From: Sneathiella sp. | Lineage (GTDB): Bacteria; Pseudomonadota; Alphaproteobacteria; Sneathiellales; Sneathiellaceae | NCBI GenBank assembly: GCA_002732675.1 | Contig: NVRR01000048.1 | Coordinates: 1-14,943 of the forward strand | DNA: 14,943 nt | Reading direction: 5' to 3' | Part shown: in pieces, positions 6,911 to 13,067 of the stretch | Numbering within the stretch: the stretch's first letter is position 1 | How the letters are laid out: the number at the start of each line of letters is the position of its first letter | Translations under genes and position numbers: made by a program | Notes under the pieces: model-generated | Seen by the model: the letters and a program-made list of their open reading frames with translations, nothing else | Told to the model about the DNA's origin: nothing | The model's database searches: none

Positions 6911-7354
6911 ATGATTGATAGCAGTCATATCGGGCGAGAATTCGGTGCCCACACCGCAGATATTGAAAAGGGGCGTCTTCGGTTTTTTGCCAAAGCGACC
7001 GGCGAAACCAATCCCATCTACTTTGATGAAGAAGCCGCCAAAGCTGCTGGGCATCCAGCGCTTCCCGCGCCACCGACATTTTTGTTCTCGATGGATATGG
7101 AAGTATCGGATCCTTTCGAGATTCTTGAAATTATGGATATTGATTTGGAGAAAATACTCCATGGAAATCAGGAGTTTACTTATTTCAAGGACGTTTATGC
7201 GGGAGATTCCATTTCCTTCACGTCAAAGGTAACAGATATTTTCGATAAAAAAGGCGGCGCGCTGGAATTCGTTGTCAAAAAGACGAGCGCCACAAATCAG
7301 AATGGCGACGTCGTTGCCGAGATGACGCGCACCATTGTCGTTCGGAACGGGTAG
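6911..7354 (+). CDS. MaoC-like dehydratase, non-catalytic (HadA-like) subunit
   Basis: This 147-residue single hot-dog domain belongs to the N-terminal MaoC dehydratase / FAS1 dehydratase-region type (FGAHTADIEKGRLRFFAKATGETNPIYFDEEAA, then APPTFLF and HGNQEFTYFKDVYAGDSI). At the place where active hydratase-2 proteins have DxNPxH, this one reads ETNPIYF at 32-38, so Asp and His are replaced by Glu and Tyr. That is the pattern of the inactive subunit in HadAB-type heterodimers. The next gene, 9 nt away, supplies the intact motif, so the two probably form one enzyme. The ATG at 6911 has only a weak AAAGAG site upstream. A second ATG at 6903 reads into a stop after four codons. Confidence 0.83.
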   Translation: MIDSSHIGREFGAHTADIEKGRLRFFAKATGETNPIYFDEEAAKAAGHPALPAPPTFLFSMDMEVSDPFEILEIMDIDLEKILHGNQEFTYFKDVYAGDSISFTSKVTDIFDKKGGALEFVVKKTSATNQNGDVVAEMTRTIVVRNG

Positions 7355-7363
7355 GGGGAAAGA

Positions 7364-7783
7364 ATGTCAAACGTAACTTATGCTTCGGTGAATGTTGGCG
7401 ACGTTATCCCCGCTTTGACAAAGGGCGAAATTACGCGCACGACCCTGGGTCTTTTCGCGGGCGCTTCGGGCGATCACAATCCCATTCATATTGATATAGA
7501 TTTCGCCAAAAATGCCGGCATGGAGGATGTTTTTGCCCATGGCATGTTGTCGATGGCGTACCTTGCGCAGCTTGTCACCAACTGGGCGCCACAAACAGCG
7601 TTGCGCAGTTATGGCGTCCGATTTTCTGCCATTACCCACTTGAAAGACAGAATTACTTGCTCCGGTGAAATAATAGAAAAATTTGAAGAAAATGGCGAAA
7701 CACGTGTTCGCTTGAAACTTCAGGCCGCCAATCAGGACGGTGACGTCAAACTGGCTGGCGACGCCGTTATCGCCCTTCCCTAA
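7364..7783 (+). CDS. MaoC-like (R)-specific enoyl-CoA hydratase, catalytic subunit
   Basis: This 139-residue hot-dog protein carries the complete hydratase-2 motif GDHNPIHID (D37 and H42 as the catalytic pair) followed by AGMEDVFAHGMLSMAYL. Family members hydrate trans-2-enoyl-CoA to (3R)-3-hydroxyacyl-CoA, or dehydrate in the reverse direction. It starts 9 nt after the stop of the non-catalytic MaoC subunit, with GGGGAAAG as ribosome site, which supports equimolar expression and a heterodimer. In this operon it is the best candidate for the hydration step, because the crotonase further downstream lacks hydratase residues. R-stereochemistry would make the following SDR a (3R)-hydroxyacyl-CoA dehydrogenase, as in the peroxisomal D-bifunctional enzyme. 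Confidence 0.88.
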   Translation: MSNVTYASVNVGDVIPALTKGEITRTTLGLFAGASGDHNPIHIDIDFAKNAGMEDVFAHGMLSMAYLAQLVTNWAPQTALRSYGVRFSAITHLKDRITCSGEIIEKFEENGETRVRLKLQAANQDGDVKLAGDAVIALP

Positions 7784-7808
7784 TCCTAATAAATAGAGTG
7801 TAGATAAA

Positions 7809-8633
7809 ATGAACAAACTTACAGGAAAAGTCGCCTATGTCACCGGTTCCGGACGCGGTATCGGCCGCGCGGTTGCCCTTAAATTGGCCCGTGAAGGTGC
7901 GAAAATTGTCGTGAATGATCTGGACCAGGAACCAGCCGAAGAAGTGGTCGCCGCCATCAAAGCCACTGGCGGTGAGGCGATCGCGGTTGCCGGAAGCGTG
8001 ACTGATGCGGACTTTGCCGACAGATTTATCAATGCTGGCATAGAAGCGTTCGGCGGGGTCGACATTATTGTTAATAACGCGGGTTATACATGGGATGCGC
8101 TGGTGCATAAAATGAATGACGAGCAGTTCGATGCCATGATCGACGTTCATCTAAAAGCACCATTCCGGATCATCCGCGCGGCGTCCGGATACATCCGCGA
8201 GCATGCCCAGAAGGAAGCAGACGCGGGCCGTGAGGTTTTCCGTAAAATCGTCAATATCTCTTCAATTGCGGGCACAGGCGGTAACGCGGGCCAAATCAAC
8301 TATTCAACAGCGAAGTCCGGGGTCCTCGGGATGACCAAGACAATGGCGAAGGAGTGGGGCCGGTTCAAAGTGAACGTGAATTGCGTCGCTTTCGGCTTTA
8401 TTCAGACCCGCCTGACGGAAGCCACCAATGTAAAGAAAACCATTGTCGTTGAAGGCAATGAGGTTGGCATTGGCATTCCGGAAAAACTTGTTGCTGGGAT
8501 GGAAATGATGATCCCACTGGGACGCGCCGGAACGCCGGAAGAAGCGGCAGACGGTGTTTATCTGTTCTGTGCGCCGGAATCCAATTATGTGAGCGGGCAG
8601 ACCCTGGTCGTTGGTGGCGGACTGACCATCTAG
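7809..8633 (+). CDS. SDR-family 3-hydroxyacyl-CoA dehydrogenase (FabG-like)
   Basis: This is a classical short-chain dehydrogenase of 274 residues. It has the cofactor motif TGSGRGIG at 12-19, NNAG at 89-92, catalytic S152 (NISSIAG), Y165 and K169 (NYSTAKSG). D37 at the end of the second strand (VVNDLD) suggests NAD(H) rather than NADP(H). It is about 25 residues longer than FabG because of extra sequence near 128-145 (REHAQKEADAGREVF) and near 205-225, so it has an enlarged substrate-side region. The family oxidises or reduces a hydroxyl/keto pair. Placed after a MaoC hydratase and with a thiolase in the same operon, oxidation of 3-hydroxyacyl-CoA is most likely. A LvaD-like reduction of a gamma-keto group is the alternative. 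The ribosome site is weak. Confidence 0.85.
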   Translation: MNKLTGKVAYVTGSGRGIGRAVALKLAREGAKIVVNDLDQEPAEEVVAAIKATGGEAIAVAGSVTDADFADRFINAGIEAFGGVDIIVNNAGYTWDALVHKMNDEQFDAMIDVHLKAPFRIIRAASGYIREHAQKEADAGREVFRKIVNISSIAGTGGNAGQINYSTAKSGVLGMTKTMAKEWGRFKVNVNCVAFGFIQTRLTEATNVKKTIVVEGNEVGIGIPEKLVAGMEMMIPLGRAGTPEEAADGVYLFCAPESNYVSGQTLVVGGGLTI

Positions 8634-8654
8634 TTCTATGCCGGGGAGATGGCA

Positions 8655-9419
8655 ATGACATTTGAAGACATATCTTTGGAAGTTGATCATGGCGTGGCCC
8701 GAATTACGATGCGGAGGCCCGACAAGCTGAATGCCCTGCGTGATCAAACGGGGGACGAGCTACAGGCTGCCTTTGATGAGGTTGAGAATAACCCTGATGT
8801 GCGCGTTGTTATCTTCACGGGCGAGGGGAGAGCGTTTGGGGCCGGATACGATTTGTCTGCGATTGAACCAGATGTCATTCCGGATCTGGCGAAGGTGTTG
8901 GACGTTCACTTTAACCCACTGACACTTAAAATGCGAGAGTCCCGGCTGCCGATTATCAGTGTGATTAACGGTCCCTGCGCCGGGGCTTCTGTTGGTTTGG
9001 CGCTCTCCGGCGATATCGTCATTGCCGGTCGGTCTGCTTACTTCTATGAGCCTTTCGTCGGGCTTGCGCTCATCCCCGATGCGGGAAACACTATGTTCCT
9101 TCCGCAAATTGTCGGCCGCATTCGCGCTGCGGGGGCAATGCTTCTCGGGGAGCGGATTTCAGCGGAGGAGGCGCAGTCGTGGGGCATGGTGTGGCGCGTT
9201 TATGAGGATGACGAGCTTATGGCTAAGGCAGACGAGATGGCGCAAAAACTCAGTAATCTTTCGCCAAAATCGATCTCCCTCACGAAAAATCTTATCTCGC
9301 AAGCGTCTGAACGCGGGCTTGCGAGGCAGCTCAATCTAGAGCGGGACGCGCAGGGAGAAGCCTGCACGGCACCTGAAGTGAAAGCCTCCGTCGCTAAATT
9401 CTTTGCGGCCCAGCAGTAG
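8655..9419 (+). CDS. Crotonase-fold enoyl-CoA isomerase, PaaG-like
   Basis: This 254-residue crotonase is the last gene of the operon. The oxyanion-hole segments are AFGAGYDLS (60-68) and NGPCAGASVGLAL (105-117). Aligned by eye with rat enoyl-CoA hydratase, both catalytic glutamates are absent: the GGGCEL glutamate is glycine and the PE glutamate is phenylalanine. An aspartate in IPDAGNT (D142) instead matches the catalytic aspartate of PaaG, and the stretch SGDIVIAGRSAYF is also PaaG-like, as are WGMVW and QLNLERD. The role is therefore probably double-bond isomerisation (delta3 to delta2 enoyl-CoA) rather than hydration. The usual GG of this loop is GN, which is odd. GGGGAG at 8643-8648 abuts the ATG at 8649 but lies 6 nt from the ATG at 8655, so the latter is the start. 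Confidence 0.82.
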   Translation: MTFEDISLEVDHGVARITMRRPDKLNALRDQTGDELQAAFDEVENNPDVRVVIFTGEGRAFGAGYDLSAIEPDVIPDLAKVLDVHFNPLTLKMRESRLPIISVINGPCAGASVGLALSGDIVIAGRSAYFYEPFVGLALIPDAGNTMFLPQIVGRIRAAGAMLLGERISAEEAQSWGMVWRVYEDDELMAKADEMAQKLSNLSPKSISLTKNLISQASERGLARQLNLERDAQGEACTAPEVKASVAKFFAAQQ

Positions 9420-9422
9420 GTA

Positions 9423-9458
9423 GATAACTACTTATGAGGCGCTCAGTATGTTGTTATC
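9423..9458 (+). terminator. Imperfect hairpin just after the operon
   Basis: GATAAC (9423-9428) pairs with GTTATC (9453-9458) and the interior continues with mismatches to GAG/CTC around GCG. It lies 4 nt after the stop of the PaaG-like gene. No U-run follows, so it is at best a weak or factor-assisted 3' end. Confidence 0.3.
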
Positions 9459-9486
9459 AGTTAAGCTTCCTTAGAAAAACAGCTTG

Positions 9487-9830
9487 CTATGCTATGAAGT
9501 CATATTTTTTGGCGCCCTCTCGCACAGCCGTGAGAACTTGTGCATTCAGGCGGGTTTTAGTGGCGATATAGCTCGGCTTGTCGAGCAGCTTTACGAGGTT
9601 TCTTGCGTTTTCAAGTGCGCAGGACTGCAGTTCTTCGGCCGAGATGACGTGATCCAGATACCCCGCAGCGCAGGCTCTTTCCGGATCAAACATAGCCGCC
9701 GCCATGATTTGTGCGAATGTCGGCGGAAAGCATAAGGAACGCGCCCATAGGGTAGGCATTTCCCGTACAGGCAACGATAATCGGCTACAGATCTGGCGCG
9801 CCGTTATCCAGATCCAAAAGGCTTTATCGT
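9487..9830 (-). pseudogene. Decayed enoyl-CoA hydratase/crotonase gene
   Basis: Reading the minus strand, one frame from about 9784 to 9719 encodes PIIVACTGNAYPMGAFLML followed by SAD, the central crotonase segment. A different frame from about 9725 to 9487 encodes TFAQIMAAAMFDPERACAAG and continues LDHVISAEEL to KKYDFIA and a stop, the C-terminal crotonase segment. About 40-45 residues that normally separate these are missing, so an internal deletion joined them out of frame. Further upstream an in-frame TAG precedes PIIVA, and a run of eight G (9852-9859 on the plus strand) lies in what would be the N-terminal part, which is otherwise unrecognisable. The gene is clearly broken. It converges on the PaaG-like gene and may have been an older hydratase of the same pathway. 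Confidence 0.8.
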
Positions 9831-9952
9831 TGCTTACTGTGATGTCGCGGTGGGGGGGGATGGAAGAATCTGAATTTCGTTCCGGCTGCCCATTGCAACG
9901 TAAATGTGCCGCCCTTTAACCCTTCTTTTCCTAGATGATAATATAAAAATAA

Positions 9953-10007
9953 AAAATGAATCATAAATCATTTTAATATTGACTTAAGGCATGTCCCTTT
10001 CTAGAGT
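9953..10007 (+). promoter_or_regulatory. Promoter of the LCAD-like operon with upstream palindromic box
   Basis: TTGACT (9979-9984) and TAGAGT (10002-10007) form a -35/-10 pair with a 17-bp spacer, pointing to the dehydrogenase at 10108. Just upstream, 9953-9974 is an inverted repeat with arms AAAATGA and TCATTTT (18 of 22 positions symmetric). Its core TGAATCATAAATCA (9957-9970) matches the TGAATTATAATTCA box before the kinase gene at 12 of 14 positions. The position upstream of -35 would suit an activator or an upstream-bound repressor. Confidence 0.55.
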
Positions 10008-10107
10008 CGCGTTAGTTCAGGGAGAACTCAGGTAAGTCCTGCGAAGAAAATAAAAATTAAGTAAATCACGAATAACGCAGATTTCAAAAATCTACCAAGA
10101 GGGCAGT

Positions 10108-11274
10108 ATGGAAACCTTTGTGTCTTTGCCGCAGTTGGCGGATGAAGAATATGTGCTCACTCGAGAAACCGCGCGGCGGTTTTTTGAAGGTGAGATAGCT
10201 CCGCATTACGCTGAGTGGGAGAAGCGCGGGTTCGTGGATCGAGAGATGTGGAAAAAGGCCGGCTCCCAAGGTTTATTATGCACGATGATCCCAGAAGAAT
10301 ATGGCGGGATTGGTGGAAATTTTCTTCATGCGATGATCGTTGTCGAGGAATTGGCACGCTGTGAATGCGCCCTTCCGGGATTGTTCACGCACTCCGACAT
10401 CATTGTGCCCTACATTGCGCGATTGGGAACGGAGGTCCAAAAGAAGCGCTGGCTTCGCGGCTGCGTATCCGGAGAGGTTATCACCAGTATCGCCATTACA
10501 GAGCCCGGCGCTGGTTCCGATATGAAGGGCGTGCGACTGCAGGCGAAGAAAGATGGAGACGACTGGATTCTGAACGGACAGAAGACATTCATCACCAATG
10601 GCTGGCTGGCGGATTTGGTTATCGTTGTCGCCAATACGTCTCCAGACGCGGGCTCCAAGAGCAAGAGTTTATTTCTGGTTGATACAAAGACGGAGGGATT
10701 TCATCGCGGTCGTCTCTTGGAAAAGATTGGGCAAAAGGCCCAGGACACCGCCGAGCTCTTCTTTGACGATGTCAGGGTACCAGCCGACGCGATGCTTGGG
10801 GAAGAGGGCATGGGGCTCCAATACCTGATGCAGGAGTTGCCTGTTGAGCGATTATTTGTGGGGGTATGGGCGCAGGCTGTGGCTGAAACCGTATTCGAGC
10901 GCACCGCAGATTATGTTTATGAGCGCAAGGCGTTTGGACAACCCATCGGAAATTTCCAGTCGATAAAGTTTACACTGGCCGACATTCGCACGGAACTGGA
11001 AGTTGGGCGCTCGTTCCTCAACGACTGCGTTGGAAGGGTTCTTCAAGGGAATTTAACGAGTGAAGTCGCCTCAATGGCCAAGATATGGCTATCTGAAATG
11101 CAGGGAAGAACGGTAGATCAGTGCCTGCAGTTATTTGGTGGTTATGGCTACATGTGGGAATACCCGGTTGCGCGCGCCTACGCAGACTCTCGAGCCCAAA
11201 GGATCTACGGGGGCACGAACGAGATAATGAAAGAAATTATTTCCAGAGGCATACAGCATCGCCACGCGAAATAA
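10108..11274 (+). CDS. Acyl-CoA dehydrogenase, long-chain (LCAD) type
   Basis: This 388-residue flavoprotein resembles mammalian LCAD throughout: WEKRGFVDREMWKKAGSQGLL, AITEPGAGSDMKGV (129-142), DDWILNGQKTFITNG, KAQDTAELFFDDVRVPA, RKAFGQPIGNFQS, YMWEYPVARAYADSRAQ and IYGGTNEIMKEII (367-379). The position that holds the catalytic glutamate in medium- and short-chain enzymes (EGTNEI) is glycine. The base is therefore expected to be the glutamate of LPVER (E247), as in LCAD and isovaleryl-CoA dehydrogenase. That arrangement tolerates long or branched acyl chains. GAGGG at 10099-10103 is the ribosome site. The stop lies 21 nt before the second ligase, so the two probably act together on one acid. 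It would introduce the alpha,beta double bond, passing electrons to ETF. Confidence 0.92.
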   Translation: METFVSLPQLADEEYVLTRETARRFFEGEIAPHYAEWEKRGFVDREMWKKAGSQGLLCTMIPEEYGGIGGNFLHAMIVVEELARCECALPGLFTHSDIIVPYIARLGTEVQKKRWLRGCVSGEVITSIAITEPGAGSDMKGVRLQAKKDGDDWILNGQKTFITNGWLADLVIVVANTSPDAGSKSKSLFLVDTKTEGFHRGRLLEKIGQKAQDTAELFFDDVRVPADAMLGEEGMGLQYLMQELPVERLFVGVWAQAVAETVFERTADYVYERKAFGQPIGNFQSIKFTLADIRTELEVGRSFLNDCVGRVLQGNLTSEVASMAKIWLSEMQGRTVDQCLQLFGGYGYMWEYPVARAYADSRAQRIYGGTNEIMKEIISRGIQHRHAK

Positions 11275-11295
11275 TGTTTTGTGGGAGAACTGATA

Positions 11296-12903
11296 ATGCA
11301 AGTCGACAATAGTCTTGCCACTTACTGGGGCGGATACACATCTCTCGCAACTTTGGTGCGGGGGCAAGCGGAGAAAACACCAAACCAGCTGGCGCTGGTT
11401 GCTAGATCCGCGACCGGACAAGAGGAACGTATCACTTACTCCCAAATGGTTTGGCGGGGCGAGAAGTTCGCCCGTGCGCTCTTTGAGATTGGCGCTGAGG
11501 AGAATGATCACGTCGGTGTCATTCTGGATAACAAATCCGCCTATGAGGCGATCATAACCTTACTAGCATGTGCCGTCGGTGGCATGGTTTGCGTGCCGAT
11601 AAATGCGCGGTTTGCACAGGAAGAAATCTTGCATGCCGTCACGCTTGCAGATGTCAGGTTTCTCGTTTGCGATACGGCGACGCTACCCCGTGTAAACGAT
11701 ATCCGCGCGGGGGCGACGATCCTTGAAGAAGTGATATTGGCGGGCGATACCCTTGTTAAGGATACGCTTTCGTGGAGAAGAATGTTCGACGAGGCCAAGA
11801 TGGTTGAGGTTGAATGGCCGAAACGAGGCCTGGATGATATATCCGAGATATTGTTTACGTCAGGCACGACTTCCCGCCCCAAGGCGGCCTTGATGAGCAA
11901 CCGAAGTGTCGTTGCCAGTGCGTTCGGCTTTTCTCAGGCCATGAGCCTTGAGCCAGGCAGCGTATACCAAAGCTTCTTTCCATTTTTTACGACGGCATCT
12001 GTTCGTTGTTTGCTTTATCCGAGCTGGTTCGTCGGGGCGACGGCCGTTGTTGATCCCGAGCTAGATGTACTGGATATTCTGAGTCGAATGGAGCGGGAGC
12101 GAACAACTATATATATCGGCGTGCCCGCATTTTATATATTCCTGCTTGAAAAATACGATACGTCGACGTGGGATCTATCATCGCTTGAGATCATAGACGC
12201 GGGCGGCGCGGCGATGCCCGCTGAACTAACACGGCGGCTCATAGAAACGTTTCCAAAAATTGATGTCCGGCAAACATATGGCCAGACCGAAGGCGGTCCT
12301 TGTGGGACGGTTCTCATTGGCAAAGAGGCGCTGGAACATATCGGCTCCGCGGGAACAGTTTGGCCTCAAACTGAGCTTCGTATTGTGGACGATAACGGAA
12401 TGGATGTGCCTGCTGATGTTGTTGGTGAAATAGTCGTACGCTCTCCGTCTGTCTTTTCGGGTTATTATAAAAACGAAGAGGCGACTAAGGAAACTCTCAA
12501 GGACGGGTGGCTGTTCTCCGGGGATCTGGGCCGACTGGATGCTGATGGCTATCTCTATATTGTCGACCGGAAAAAAGACATGGTTATACGGGGCGGCCTT
12601 AACATCGGGACCCAGGAAGTAGAAAGCGTTCTCCATCGATATGAAGGGGTGGAGGAGGCTGCCGTTATCGGCGTGCCACACGACAAGCTGGGCGAAGACC
12701 TGTTGGCGGTTTTGATTGTGGCTCCGAATTCAGAAATTGATCCGGAGGCTATAAAGCAATTCTGCACCGATAAACTCGCCGATTTCAAAATTCCGAGACG
12801 GTACGAAATAATTGATGAAATGCCGCGCTCCCCTATGGGAAAAATATTGAAAACAGAACTTCGCGAAAGATTTAGCAAGGTCTTGGTTGAAGCACATGAT
12901 TGA
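11296..12903 (+). CDS. Acyl-CoA synthetase (AMP-forming), second ligase
   Basis: From the ATG at 11296 this is a 535-residue adenylate-forming ligase. It has the P-loop FTSGTTSRPKA at 187-197, YGQTEGG at 328-334, SGD at 408-410, DRKKDMVIRGGLNIGTQEVE at the hinge, and the C-terminal lysine K516 in SPMGK. Serine and arginine replace the usual G/L-x before PK in the P-loop (TTSRPK). The frame also offers a GTG at 11281, but GGGAG at 11283-11287 lies 8 nt before the ATG at 11296, which decides the start. It follows the LCAD-like gene closely and is diverged from the ligase at 4070, so it is unlikely to be a recent duplicate. It activates an unidentified carboxylate. Proximity to the TRAP importer suggests the imported compound. 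Confidence 0.9.
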   Translation: MQVDNSLATYWGGYTSLATLVRGQAEKTPNQLALVARSATGQEERITYSQMVWRGEKFARALFEIGAEENDHVGVILDNKSAYEAIITLLACAVGGMVCVPINARFAQEEILHAVTLADVRFLVCDTATLPRVNDIRAGATILEEVILAGDTLVKDTLSWRRMFDEAKMVEVEWPKRGLDDISEILFTSGTTSRPKAALMSNRSVVASAFGFSQAMSLEPGSVYQSFFPFFTTASVRCLLYPSWFVGATAVVDPELDVLDILSRMERERTTIYIGVPAFYIFLLEKYDTSTWDLSSLEIIDAGGAAMPAELTRRLIETFPKIDVRQTYGQTEGGPCGTVLIGKEALEHIGSAGTVWPQTELRIVDDNGMDVPADVVGEIVVRSPSVFSGYYKNEEATKETLKDGWLFSGDLGRLDADGYLYIVDRKKDMVIRGGLNIGTQEVESVLHRYEGVEEAAVIGVPHDKLGEDLLAVLIVAPNSEIDPEAIKQFCTDKLADFKIPRRYEIIDEMPRSPMGKILKTELRERFSKVLVEAHD

Positions 12904-12939
12904 CGCATGGGTTTGGTTCAAAATTACGCTCTAAAAATG

Positions 12940-12990
12940 AAAAATGAATCATAAATTATATAAAGGAGGAGCATGAAAGTAACAGCTTAA
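12940..12990 (+). promoter_or_regulatory. TGAAT box and five-codon reading frame upstream of the TRAP genes
   Basis: The 17 bases at 12940-12956 (AAAAATGAATCATAAAT) are identical to 9952-9968 in front of the LCAD-like gene. They are the left part of the same operator type, though the right arm here (TTATAT) is degraded. Directly after it, AGGAGG (12964-12969) precedes ATG at 12973, which opens a five-codon frame, MKVTA then TAA (12988-12990). The spacing of 3 nt is short. It may be a leader peptide or the fossil of a gene start. Confidence 0.4.
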
Positions 12991-13040
12991 GTCTCTCTGT
13001 TTTCGGGGTGACTGGTGAAATAATGAATAATCAAACGAGA

Positions 13041-13046
13041 TATAAT
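13041..13046 (+). promoter_or_regulatory. Candidate -10 box of the TRAP operon
   Basis: A perfect TATAAT lies 22 nt before the binding-protein start. No recognisable -35 stands at the right distance, so the promoter may be weak or activator-dependent. TGAATAATCA at 13024-13033, a short TGA/TCA inverted repeat, lies just upstream of it. The rest of 12904-13067 holds no gene apart from the five-codon frame. Confidence 0.4.
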
Positions 13047-13067
13047 TAAACTAGCGAGGACAATATC

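Noticed and set aside
8655..9419. Phenylacetate degradation pathway membership
   Set aside because: Despite the PaaG likeness there are no paaABCDE, paaZ or paaK-type neighbours, so a general isomerase role is preferred.
9484..9919. Plus-strand open frames of 71-83 codons in the gap
   Set aside because: They have no family likeness and lie opposite a recognisable minus-strand crotonase remnant.
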